NCBI GenBank assembly: GCA_963761735.1
Contig: CAVXHQ010000006.1
Location: 248,001 to 312,000, forward strand
Length of the DNA stretch: 64,000 bases
Origin: CAVXHQ01 sp963761735
GTDB lineage: Bacteria; Pseudomonadota; Alphaproteobacteria; Rhodobacterales; Rhodobacteraceae
Direction: 5' to 3'
Below the pieces are notes generated by a model that saw nothing but the letters and a program-made list of their open reading frames with translations, had not been told where the DNA came from and ran no database searches. Positions 18,405 through 26,852 of the stretch are shown here, piece after piece (the stretch's first letter is position 1; each line of letters opens with the position of its first letter). The position numbers and the translations under genes are program-made.

Positions 18405-18941
18405 TCAGAACGCCGTGAGGACGACGATCATCGCGATGGTATAGACGGGGATGCCACCGCCGATCAGCAGGTAATGAAAGTTGCCCGCCGTCTGAGCGCG
18501 CAGCATCGATCCCATCTGTCCCGGCAGGTCGGGCCACGTATGGCTGACGAAATCGCCCTGCGTGAACACCGCCTTGATCCGCCCGTCGGCATCCACCACC
18601 GGCAGACGGCGGAAGCGTTCGTTGGACATCATTCGCAGCCGGTCGAGCATGTCGTCGGTTTCGCGCGCCAGCCGCGGGTTTTCGGTCATGATCTCGGACA
18701 GCGGCGTCGTCGTCGGATCGAGACCGCGCCCCACCACCTTGTTCATGATGTCGCGCTCCGTCGCCACGCCGATCACCTTTTCGTCGCCATCCACCACGAT
18801 GACGCAGCCATGGTTCTTGTCCGACATCGCGGCCACCGCCTCCGTGACCGTCGTGTCAGGCGGGCGCGTCAGCGGGTTCGGCTTGTTCTTGTATTCGGGT
18901 CGGTCCATCAGGCGTCCGCCCGGGCGTTCGGTCTGGGCCAT
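18405..18941 (-). CDS. CBS-domain pair protein with C-terminal membrane helix
   Basis: From the start MAQTERPGG the protein has 178 residues: a pair of CBS motifs (VTEAVAAMSDKNHGCVIVVD...VIGVATERDIMNKVV and PLSEIMTENP...RRLPVVDADGRIKAVFTQGDFV) and a hydrophobic C-terminal helix (VYTIAMIVVLTAF). CBS pairs bind adenosine nucleotides and act as energy sensors. It is transcribed opposite to and between the two cco operons, converging on ccoP and divergent from ccoG, sharing the region with an FNR box, so oxygen control of both directions is possible. The membrane tail is unusual. Role unknown; an upstream in-frame start at 19001 would add 20 residues. Confidence 0.8.
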   Translation of the reverse strand: MAQTERPGGRLMDRPEYKNKPNPLTRPPDTTVTEAVAAMSDKNHGCVIVVDGDEKVIGVATERDIMNKVVGRGLDPTTTPLSEIMTENPRLARETDDMLDRLRMMSNERFRRLPVVDADGRIKAVFTQGDFVSHTWPDLPGQMGSMLRAQTAGNFHYLLIGGGIPVYTIAMIVVLTAF

Positions 18942-19012
18942 GTCGGTCGCCTTTTCGGTCTTGTCCGCGCAACCACCTGGACGCGGAACGCCTCCGGTCA
19001 AAATATCGGCAG

Positions 19013-19026
19013 TTGACGCAGATCAA
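19013..19026. promoter_or_regulatory. FNR box upstream of ccoG
   Basis: TTGACGCAGATCAA matches TTGAT-N4-ATCAA at 9 of 10 specified positions. It lies in the 158-base divergent region between the CBS gene and ccoG; the centre is 80 bases from ATG 19100, again fitting a Fnr-activated promoter. Confidence 0.8.
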
Positions 19027-19099
19027 AGTTCGGACGCCGCCGGGCTGTCAGGTGTGCCCCGTCACGGCCTTCCTAACCTCCGGTGGCATCAGGACGACG

Positions 19100-20851
19100 A
19101 TGACCGACCAGACGCCTCTGTTTGCGGCTCAGGAACCGATCTTTCCACGGCGCGTGCGCGGCACGTTTCGCCGCCTGAAATGGTGGATCATGGGCGTCAC
19201 GCTCGGCATCTATTATCTTGTGCCGTGGCTGCGCTGGGACCGGGGACCGAACCTGCCCGATCAGGCGGTGCTGGTCGATATGGCGAACCGGCGGTTCTAT
19301 TTCTTCTGGATCGAGATCTGGCCGCACGAGTTCTATTTCGTCGCCGGATTGCTGATCATGGCGGGCCTCGGCCTGTTCCTGTTCACCTCCGCGCTGGGCC
19401 GCGTCTGGTGCGGCTACGCCTGTCCGCAAACCGTGTGGACCGATCTGTTCCTGATGGTCGAGCGCTGGATCGAGGGCGATCGCAACGCCCGTATCCGGTT
19501 GTGGCGCGCATCGTGGGATCTGCGCAAATGGCGCCTGCGGGTGACGAAATGGCTCGTCTGGCTGCTGATCGCCCTGGCGACCGGCGGGGCGTGGGTGTTC
19601 TATTTCGCGGATGCGCCAACGCTGGCGCGCGACCTTGTTACAGCGCAGGCGCCTTTCGTGGCCTACGGCACCATCGCCTTCCTGACCGCGACGACGTTTC
19701 TGTTCGGCGGGTTTCTGCGCGAGCAGGTGTGCATCTACATGTGCCCCTGGCCGCGCATTCAGGGCGCGATGATGGACGAAGGCACGCTGACGGTCGGCTA
19801 CCGCGACTGGCGCGGTGAGCCGCGCGGCAAGGGCAACGCCCGCCGCGCCGCCGTTGCCGAAGGTGTGGGGCCCGCCGCCGCCGTCCGGTACGGCGCGGGC
19901 GTGGGCAAGGATGCCGAAGGTGCATCCCTCGATGTTGCGGGGCAAAGAGTGTCGCGCGACGGCGAAAGCCTGGGCGACTGCATCGATTGCATGGCCTGCG
20001 TCAACGTCTGCCCGATGGGCATCGACATCCGCGAAGGCCAGCAGATGGAGTGCATCACCTGCGCGCTGTGCATCGACGCCTGCGACGACGTCATGGCCAA
20101 GATCGGGCGCCCGCGCGGTCTGATCGATTATCTGGCGCTGGACGACCGGCCTCCGGTGCTGCCCGGCGAACACGCGCCCGTCCGGCCGCTGGGCACCGAT
20201 GCGCCGCAGGGGCAGGGCGCCGCGACCGGCGTGCCCGAACGCACCGCTGCCGTCCGCGACGGTCTGACGGCGGATGCGACGACAACCGTACCCGTGGCGG
20301 GGGCTCCTGCACCGGCCCCGATTTCTGGCGACCGGCCTTTTGTGATGCCGCACAGCACCGACTGGACGCCTGCGCCGATCTGGAAACACATCCTGCGGCC
20401 GCGCACCATCGCGTACACCATCGCCTGGGCTGCCATCGGCGTGGGTCTGTTGTTCGCGCTGTTCATCCGCCCCGAAATCGAGCTGACCGTCGCACCGATC
20501 CGCAATCCGACGTTCGTGGTGCTGTCGGACGGTGCGATCCGCAACACCTATGACATCCGCCTGCGCAACCGGCACGGCGAGGCGCGCGATTTCGACCTTT
20601 CGGTCGGCACACCGGGGGCCTTCGATCTGACGGTCGAGGGCGAAGACGCCCGGACCGCCCGGGTGCCCGCCGATGCCACGCGGCTGGTCCGGGTCTATGT
20701 CGTGGCACAGCCCGGCACCGACGCCGCCGCGACCGACCGCACCGAAATCCGCATCTGGGTCGAGGAGACGGTTTCGGGCGAGCGGGCCGCGCGCGATACG
20801 ATTTTCAACGGACAGGAGAGCGGCAATGCGCGCAGCACCCCGACGCAGTGA
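19100..20851 (+). CDS. ccoG: CcoG, cbb3 oxidase accessory protein (copper reductase, 4Fe-4S ferredoxin type)
   Basis: The start was set at MTDQTPLFAAQEP, the usual N-terminal pattern; an earlier in-frame start lies inside the FNR box. The 583-residue protein has a polytopic membrane part with CGYACPQ and CIYMCPW, two classic 4Fe-4S motifs (CIDCMACVNVCP and CITCALCIDACD), a last helix and a C-terminal immunoglobulin-like periplasmic domain. It reduces copper for delivery to the CuB site. Compared with the usual 470-500 residues it has an Ala/Gly-rich insert before the first cluster (about residues 243-290) and an extended Pro/Ala linker (about 352-425). It overlaps ccoH by 26 bases. Confidence 0.93.
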   Translation: MTDQTPLFAAQEPIFPRRVRGTFRRLKWWIMGVTLGIYYLVPWLRWDRGPNLPDQAVLVDMANRRFYFFWIEIWPHEFYFVAGLLIMAGLGLFLFTSALGRVWCGYACPQTVWTDLFLMVERWIEGDRNARIRLWRASWDLRKWRLRVTKWLVWLLIALATGGAWVFYFADAPTLARDLVTAQAPFVAYGTIAFLTATTFLFGGFLREQVCIYMCPWPRIQGAMMDEGTLTVGYRDWRGEPRGKGNARRAAVAEGVGPAAAVRYGAGVGKDAEGASLDVAGQRVSRDGESLGDCIDCMACVNVCPMGIDIREGQQMECITCALCIDACDDVMAKIGRPRGLIDYLALDDRPPVLPGEHAPVRPLGTDAPQGQGAATGVPERTAAVRDGLTADATTTVPVAGAPAPAPISGDRPFVMPHSTDWTPAPIWKHILRPRTIAYTIAWAAIGVGLLFALFIRPEIELTVAPIRNPTFVVLSDGAIRNTYDIRLRNRHGEARDFDLSVGTPGAFDLTVEGEDARTARVPADATRLVRVYVVAQPGTDAAATDRTEIRIWVEETVSGERAARDTIFNGQESGNARSTPTQ

Positions 20852-21302
20852 GCGTCAGATCGGCGGCGGTCATGTCCTTGCGATGTTCGGCGTCGGGTTC
20901 GGCATCGTCATCGCCGTCAATCTGGTGCTGGCGGTCAGTGCGGTCCGCACTTTTCCGGGGCTGGAAACCGACAACTCGTATGTCTCGAGCCAGACGTTCG
21001 ATGCCGACCGCGCGGCACAGGACGCGCTGGGCTGGGACGTGACGGCGGCCTATACGCCGGGGCGTCTGACCCTGTCGGTCGTCGGGCCGGACGGTATTGC
21101 CCTGCGCCCGCAGGTGGTGTCGGCCATTCTGGGCCGCGCCACCACCGTGGCCTCCGACACCACCCCGGCGTTTGTCTGGGACGGAACGCTGCTCGGCGCG
21201 CCTGCCGATCTGGCGCAAGGCAACTGGAACCTGCGGATCGAGCTTGTCGCGCGCGACGGCACGCCGTTCCGGCGCCGGATCCCGATCCGGGTGCGTCCGT
21301 GA
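20826..21302 (+). CDS. ccoH: CcoH, cbb3 oxidase assembly factor (FixH family)
   Basis: A 158-residue protein with one N-terminal helix (HVLAMFGVGFGIVIAVNLVL), then TFPGLETDNSYVSSQTFDAD and GLDWDV-type segment (DALGWDVTAAY), the FixH signature. It stays in the inner membrane with a periplasmic domain and stabilises the assembling oxidase. The ATG at 20826 lies inside the end of ccoG, and the stop overlaps the ccoI start by 3 bases, so the four genes are tightly coupled. Confidence 0.9.
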   Translation: MRAAPRRSERQIGGGHVLAMFGVGFGIVIAVNLVLAVSAVRTFPGLETDNSYVSSQTFDADRAAQDALGWDVTAAYTPGRLTLSVVGPDGIALRPQVVSAILGRATTVASDTTPAFVWDGTLLGAPADLAQGNWNLRIELVARDGTPFRRRIPIRVRP

Positions 21303-23437
21303 CCGCCGCCTGTCGGGCCGGCCTTGCGCTGCCGGCGGATAGGCCGGGCGACGCATCGCGGGACGCCGCCGGGCAGGTGGTACATCTCTCGCTGCCGGCG
21401 ATCCATTGCGCGGCCTGCATCGCCGGTGTCGAGGGCACGCTGGCACAGGTGCCGGGGGTGCGGGCCGCGCGTGTGAACCTGGGGCGACGCCGGGTACGGA
21501 TCGTCACCGCTCCGGGGACGGGGGCCGGGGCCGCTCTGCGCGCCCTGGCGGACGTGGGGATCGAGGCGCACGAACTGGACGAGGCGGGCCCGCAGATAAA
21601 CGCGGACGACGCGGGCCGTGCGTTGCTTGCCCGCGTCGCGGTTGCCGGGTTCGCGACGATGAACGTGATGGCCCTGTCGGTGGCAGTCTGGTCGGGCGCA
21701 TCCGACGCCACGGCGGTGCTGTTCCACTGGATATCCGCCGCCATCGCCTTGCCCGCGCTGTCCTTTGCGGCGGTGCCGTTCTTTGCCTCGGCGATGGGCG
21801 CGCTGCGGGCCGGGCGCGTCAATATGGACGTGCCGATTGCCGCAGCCATCGCGCTGGCCTGCATCACGTCGCTGTACGAGATCATGCAGAGCACCGGCGG
21901 CGCGGTCTGGTTCGACGCCGCCCTGTCGCTCACCTTCTTTTTGCTGGCCGGTCGTTATCTCGACCACCGGGCGCGGGCGGCGGCGCGGTCCGCCGCCGCC
22001 GAACTCGCCGCGCTCGAGGTGCCGCGCGCCATCCTGATCGACGGCGAGGCGCACCGCACGGTCGCCGTGGCCGACGTCGTCCCCGGCGACCTGATCCTGT
22101 TGCCGCTCGGCGCGCGCGCGCCGGTCGATGGCACGGCGCAGGGCGCGACATTGCTCGACCGGTCGGCACTGACGGGCGAATCCGCGGCCGTGGTCATCGC
22201 GGCGGGCGACGCGGTCTGCGCGGGCGAGGCGATCACCGGTGCGCCGCTGGTGCTGGCCGTCACGGCGCGGGCGCGCGACAGTACGCTGCGTCGTCTCGCC
22301 GCCCTCGTCGAGGTCGCCGAATCCGGACGTCACCGCTATTCCGGCATCGCCGACCGGGCCGCGCGTCTCTATGCGCCGCTTGTCCACGGTCTTGCCGCGC
22401 TGGCCTTTGCGGGCTGGTGGATCGCCAGCGGCGACGCGCATCTTGCCCTGCGCATCGCGACGGCCGTGCTGATCATCACCTGTCCCTGCGCACTCGGTCT
22501 CGCCGTGCCTGCCGTCACCGCGCATGTCACGGGGCGGCTGTTCCGCAGCGGTGTGCTGTTGAAATCGGGCGATGCGCTGGAGCGGCTGGCCGACGTCGAC
22601 TGCGTCCTGCTCGACAAGACCGGGACGCTGACGACCGGGACTCTGACGATTGGCGCGCCGGACCTCGACGACGATGCCGCAGGCGTTGCGCTGGCGTTGG
22701 CGCGCGGTTCCGGTCATCCGGTGTCGCGCGCCATCGTCGCGGCGCTGGCAGACCGTACGGCGGCGGCGGTCGCCGATATCCGCGAAGTGCCGGGAACCGG
22801 CGTTACCGGTCTGTGGCAGGGCGAAACCGTGGCGCTGGGACAGGTTCATGCCGGGGGGCGCGGCGATACGGGCACGATGCTGACCCTGCCGAACCGCCGG
22901 ATACCGCTTGCCATGACCGAGCGACTGCGCCCCGGTGCGGCCCGGATGGTCGCCGCGCTGACCGCCGACGGGATCGAGGTGCGGATGCTGACAGGCGACC
23001 GCGAGGAGGCGGCGCGGGCGCTGGCGCGCGACCTTGGGATCGTCCGCGTCCATGCGGGCGTGCGCGCCGAGGCGAAAGCGGCGCTGGTCGCGGAATTGGG
23101 CGCGCAGGGGCGGCGCGTGCTGATGATCGGCGACGGGATCAACGATGCGGCGGCGCTTGCGACCGCGCATGTCTCGATGGCCCCGGCCTCGGCGCTGGAC
23201 GCGGCGCGGGTGGCCTCGGACGGGGTGATCCTTGCGTCCGACCTGATGGTGATCGCCACGACACTGCGCGCCGCGCGCATGGCCCTGCGCCGGATCCGCC
23301 AGAACCTTGGCGTTGCGGCGGCCTATAACGCCGTGGCGATCCCGATCGCGCTGGCGGGATTTGCAACGCCGCTTGCCGCCGCCCTTGCGATGTCGGCCTC
23401 GTCGGTCAGCGTCGTCGCGAATGCGCTGCGCCGATGA
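21299..23437 (+). CDS. ccoI: CcoI, P1B-type copper ATPase for oxidase assembly
   Basis: Starts with GTG 21299 overlapping the ccoH stop. The 712-residue P-type ATPase has an N-terminal heavy-metal-associated domain (Cys37 and Cys40 in IHCAACIAG), the membrane CPC motif (Cys395, Cys397), the phosphorylated Asp439 in DKTGTLT and the hinge GDGINDAAALA. This is the CopA2/FixI type, which exports Cu(I) for insertion into CcoN rather than for detoxification. Position between ccoH and ccoS confirms it. The antisense strand contains a long open shadow frame. Confidence 0.95.
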   Translation: MTAACRAGLALPADRPGDASRDAAGQVVHLSLPAIHCAACIAGVEGTLAQVPGVRAARVNLGRRRVRIVTAPGTGAGAALRALADVGIEAHELDEAGPQINADDAGRALLARVAVAGFATMNVMALSVAVWSGASDATAVLFHWISAAIALPALSFAAVPFFASAMGALRAGRVNMDVPIAAAIALACITSLYEIMQSTGGAVWFDAALSLTFFLLAGRYLDHRARAAARSAAAELAALEVPRAILIDGEAHRTVAVADVVPGDLILLPLGARAPVDGTAQGATLLDRSALTGESAAVVIAAGDAVCAGEAITGAPLVLAVTARARDSTLRRLAALVEVAESGRHRYSGIADRAARLYAPLVHGLAALAFAGWWIASGDAHLALRIATAVLIITCPCALGLAVPAVTAHVTGRLFRSGVLLKSGDALERLADVDCVLLDKTGTLTTGTLTIGAPDLDDDAAGVALALARGSGHPVSRAIVAALADRTAAAVADIREVPGTGVTGLWQGETVALGQVHAGGRGDTGTMLTLPNRRIPLAMTERLRPGAARMVAALTADGIEVRMLTGDREEAARALARDLGIVRVHAGVRAEAKAALVAELGAQGRRVLMIGDGINDAAALATAHVSMAPASALDAARVASDGVILASDLMVIATTLRAARMALRRIRQNLGVAAAYNAVAIPIALAGFATPLAAALAMSASSVSVVANALRR

Positions 23438-23715
23438 ATATCCTGATCGTGCTCATTCCCGTTTCGGTCTGTCTGGGCGCGCTCGGCCTTGCCGCCTGCA
23501 TCTGGACGCTGCGCCACGGGCAATACGAGGACCTCGAGGGGGACGCGGCGCGTATCTTGCTCGACGATGTCGATATTGCCGCACCCCGGGGCGCCGCGAC
23601 GTCCGACAAGACAGGCCGGGCTGAACCGCCCGGTCCGGCAGCGGACGCGCCCGCCGAAAAACCGCAGAAATCCTACATCACCGAGGGCAGCCAGAGCGAC
23701 ACCGCGGGCACATAG
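23434..23715 (+). CDS. ccoS: CcoS, cbb3 oxidase maturation protein
   Basis: Starts MNILIVLIPVSVCLGALGL with one helix, then WTLRHGQYEDLEGDAARILL, the CcoS signature (the G-Q-Y/F-D/E-D-x2-G-x2-R-I-L block). The protein is 93 residues, longer than the usual 50-70, with an Ala/Pro-rich tail. The last 43 bases overlap the 3' end of the convergent TRAP gene. It is needed for cofactor insertion into CcoN. ATG overlaps the ccoI stop (ATGA). Confidence 0.88.
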   Translation: MNILIVLIPVSVCLGALGLAACIWTLRHGQYEDLEGDAARILLDDVDIAAPRGAATSDKTGRAEPPGPAADAPAEKPQKSYITEGSQSDTAGT

Positions 23716-24950
23716 GTGACGAGCAGCAGCGCCGCGAGGATCGCCAGATAGAACGGCCAGATCGATTTCAGCGCCTCTTCGATCCTGATCTTGCCCACGG
23801 CACAGCCGACGAACAGACAGGTGCCGACAGGCGGTGTGCACAGCCCCAGGCCAAGATTGATCAGCATCATGATCCCGAACTGCGCGGGGTCCATGCCAAG
23901 GCCCTTGGCGATGGGCAGAAAGATCGGCGTGCAGATCAGGATCAGCGCCGCCATGTCCATGATCATGCCCAGAACCAGCAGGATGACGTTGATCATCAGC
24001 AGGATGACGATCGGATTGTCCGATATCGTCACCAGCGCGTTGCTCAGCCGCGTCGGCACCTGATACAGCGCCAGCAGATAGGCGAACGAGCTGGCGAAGG
24101 CGATCAGGATCATCACCATCGCCGTGGTGCGTACGGTGCCGGTGACCGCCAGCAAAAAGGCGTTCCAGCTGAGCGAGCGGTAGTAGAACACCGTCAGCAG
24201 CAGCGCATAGATCGCCCCGAATGCCCCCGATTCCGTGACCGTGAATACGCCCGACAGGGTGCCGCCGACGATGATCACGGCGGTGAGGAACCCCGGGATC
24301 GCATCCGCCGCCGTCGTGCCGACGGTGCGCCATCCCGGAAACGGCTCTGCCGGATAGTTGTGTTTCACCGACAGGATATAGGCCGCGACGGCAAGGCTGA
24401 AACACATCAGGATGCCGGGGACGACGCCCGCCAGAAACAGTTTCGACACCGACATGCCGCCGCCCGCCGCCACGGCAAAGATGATCATGTTGTGGCTCGG
24501 CGGGATGACGATGCCCGCGATGGACGAGGTGACGGTGACGTTGACCGCGAAATCCGCACGGTAGCCGCGTTCCTTCATCACCGGCACGAGGATGCTGCCG
24601 AGCGCCGAGATATCGGCGACCGCCGAGCCGGAAATGCCGCCGAACAGCATCGACGAAAAGATGTTGACCATCGCCAACCCGCCCTTGAGGTGGCCGACGA
24701 TCGCGGAGGCGAGCCGCACGAGGCGGACCGCGATGCCGCCGTGCAGCATGATCTCGCCCGCGAAGACGAAGAACGGGATCGCCAGAAGCGAGAATGTCGA
24801 CACCCCGGCGGTCGCCCGCTGAAAGGTGATCAGCATCGGGAACCCTTCGAACCAGAACGCCGAGGCCGCGGCGATGCCCATCGCAAAGGCCACCGGCATG
24901 CCGATCAGCACGCCGAGGGCGAAGACGGCCATGAGGATTGCAAGGCCCAT
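23673..24950 (-). CDS. TRAP transporter large permease, DctM type
   Basis: A 425-residue polytopic protein starting MGLAILMAVFALGVLIGMPVAF, with the family blocks GGIAVRLVRLASAIVGHLKGG-like (DctM loop), SGSAVADISALGSILVPVM and IIPPSHNMIIFAVAAGG. It forms the sodium-driven transport path for a carboxylate substrate. It ends within the convergent ccoS gene and lies 1 base after dctQ on the same strand. The acidic substrate (sugar acid or dicarboxylate) is not known; a palindromic operator upstream of the operon hints at a sugar acid. Confidence 0.92.
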   Translation of the reverse strand: MGLAILMAVFALGVLIGMPVAFAMGIAAASAFWFEGFPMLITFQRATAGVSTFSLLAIPFFVFAGEIMLHGGIAVRLVRLASAIVGHLKGGLAMVNIFSSMLFGGISGSAVADISALGSILVPVMKERGYRADFAVNVTVTSSIAGIVIPPSHNMIIFAVAAGGGMSVSKLFLAGVVPGILMCFSLAVAAYILSVKHNYPAEPFPGWRTVGTTAADAIPGFLTAVIIVGGTLSGVFTVTESGAFGAIYALLLTVFYYRSLSWNAFLLAVTGTVRTTAMVMILIAFASSFAYLLALYQVPTRLSNALVTISDNPIVILLMINVILLVLGMIMDMAALILICTPIFLPIAKGLGMDPAQFGIMMLINLGLGLCTPPVGTCLFVGCAVGKIRIEEALKSIWPFYLAILAALLLVTYVPAVSLWLPSVM

Positions 24951-24951
24951 G

Positions 24952-25593
24952 TCAGCGCTCCTGCCGGTCGGGGTGAGGTTTCTTTGCCAGATCGACGACG
25001 GACGCATCGGGGTCGGTTGCGGCGGCGATTCCCGCGCTCATCTGTGCGGCGACATCGGGTGCCAGATCGGCTATCGGGGCGCTGAGCGGCGTCCAGTCGG
25101 CATAGGTCAGGATGCGCCACAGGCCGCGCGCGCCCGCGAAAAGCACGATCAGCGCACCGGACAGCGTGATGGCGAGCGTGCGAAAGCTCTCGGGAATGTC
25201 GAGCATCGGCAACAGCGAATCCCAGCCGAACCGCATCAGGGCGACGCCCGCGACGGCCATGATGACGCCGAAACCGGCCAGCAGCATGTCGATGGCGATC
25301 ATCACGATCTTCTGGGCGCCCACGGGCAACATGTCGCGGAACACCGACACGCCCAGATGGGTGTCCTCGTCGACGCCGACGGCGGCGCCCAGAAACGCGA
25401 TATAGCAGATCAGCAGCAGGGCCAGCTGTTCCACCCATGTCGGCGTGACGTTGAGGACGTAGCGGCCGAATACCAGCCAGCCGAAGGTCATCACCAGAAC
25501 GACCAGCGCCATCGAGGCGGTGAAAACGCAGACCATGCGGATGATGTCGAGCGCGGTCCGGACGTGGCCGGTCATGGTCGTGCGACGCTGCAT
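24952..25593 (-). CDS. TRAP transporter small permease, DctQ type
   Basis: 213 residues with four membrane helices, including TFGWLVFGRYVLNVTPTWVEQLALLLICYIAF split by FLGAAVGVDEDTHLGV, the DctQ signature. It has a longer polar C-terminal tail (from about residue 180) than most. It connects DctM with the binding protein. Alternative start at MTGHVRTALDI, six residues later. Confidence 0.88.
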   Translation of the reverse strand: MQRRTTMTGHVRTALDIIRMVCVFTASMALVVLVMTFGWLVFGRYVLNVTPTWVEQLALLLICYIAFLGAAVGVDEDTHLGVSVFRDMLPVGAQKIVMIAIDMLLAGFGVIMAVAGVALMRFGWDSLLPMLDIPESFRTLAITLSGALIVLFAGARGLWRILTYADWTPLSAPIADLAPDVAAQMSAGIAAATDPDASVVDLAKKPHPDRQER

Positions 25594-25677
25594 CGGGATC
25601 TCGCGCTTGTTATTCGGGAATGGGGCCGGCAGCCCGCGCCACGGTTGCGCGGGCTGCCGGCGGGGATGCGCGGGATG

Positions 25678-26662
25678 TTATTCCGCGTTGCGGATCAGGT
25701 TGACCAGATCGGTCAGGTCGGGATTGTCCGCCAGAAACCGCTCATAGACCGGGGCCATCGCCTCCTGAAACGGGGCCTTGTCCTCGATGGTGTTCACTTC
25801 GGTGCCACCGGCGACGACGATTTCCATGCTCGCCGCCTCGCGGGCCTGCCACAGCTCGCGTTGCAGCAGGGCGCTGGTTTGACCGGCCTCCATCACGATT
25901 TCCTGCTGTTCCGGCGTCAGACGTTCGAACGTCGTCAGGCTCATGCACAGGCATTCGGGGATGATCAGATGCTCGGTCAGCGAATAGTATTTCGCGACCT
26001 CGAAATGCGAGGTGGATTCGTAGGACGGCGGGTTGTTTTCCGCACCGTCGACGACGCCGGTCTGGATCGACTGATAGACCTCGGCAAAGGCCATCGGCGT
26101 GGCGTTGCCGTCCATCGCCTCGACCATCATCACGAACAGGTCGTTGTTCATCACGCGGATCTTCAGGCCCTCGATGTCGGCGGGCGTCTCGATCGGGCGG
26201 ACAGAGTTGTAGAACGACCGCGCACCCGCGTCATACCAGCCCAGCGGAACCATGCCGCGCGCGCGCATCCCCTCGCCGATGGCATCGCCGACCTCGCCGT
26301 CCATGAGTTCGTACATCTGCGGGATGCTCGAAAAGATGAAGGGCAGGGAGACCACGTTGGTCTCGGGGATCGACGTGCCCATCGGCCCGAGGCTGAACAC
26401 GCCGAAGTCGATCACGCCGAGGCGGACCTGCTCGATGGCATCGGGCTGATCGCCCAGCACGCCGTTGTGAAAGACCGTCGCCGTGATCTCGCCGTCGGTA
26501 CGCTCGGCGACCTCGGCGGCAAAGGAATCCATCGCGACGGAGACGGGGTAATCCTCGACGTGGATGTTCCAGCCGCGCAGTTCCTGCGGCGGCAACGGTG
26601 GTGGCGGCGACGGCAAGGCAGCTGCCGATCATCGCGCTGCGGATGGTGAAAGCCCGTGTCAT
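25678..26662 (-). CDS. TRAP transporter substrate-binding protein, DctP type (one frameshift)
   Basis: ATG at 26662 follows GGGAGGAT. The N-terminus MTRAFTIRSAMIGSCLAVA is a signal peptide; a one-base slip near 26590 joins it to QELRGWNIHVEDYPVSVAMD, placing the cleavage site at VAA-QE. The mature part has the DctP fold markers: GVIDFGVFSLGPMG, LGWYDAGARSFYNSVRPI (ends with the Arg motif), and YQSIQTGVVDGAENNPPSY. It binds an organic acid in the periplasm for DctQM. The intergenic stretch to dctQ (84 bases) contains a GC-rich inverted region (GCGGGCTGCCGG copies). Confidence 0.88.
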
Positions 26663-26741
26663 AGTATCCTCCCAGATAGGTTTGTTTCGGTGCGGGGGAT
26701 GCCGAAAACGGTCGCCCGCAGGCCCGGCAGTCCCAACAAGT

Positions 26742-26751
26742 ATACTAGTAT
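26742..26751. promoter_or_regulatory. ATACTAGTAT palindrome ahead of the TRAP operon
   Basis: ATACTAGTAT is a perfect 10-bp palindrome, 80 bases upstream of the binding-protein start, in an AT-rich patch (GTATACTAGTATGTTTAA). GntR/FadR-type repressors of TRAP and sugar-acid operons use operators of this look; no GntR gene is in the window. Confidence 0.5.
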
Positions 26752-26852
26752 GTTTAAGGTGCGTTCCTGTCAATCCGGTTTGCAGGCGCAGGCTGTGAGA
26801 AACCCGCTCCCCCCGGGTCTGTCGCCGCCTGTCGTCGGCAGTACAGCCGGTA

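Noticed and set aside
21050..23170. 706-codon minus-strand open frame opposite ccoI
   Set aside because: Arg/His/Gly-rich shadow of the ATPase gene without any family motif.
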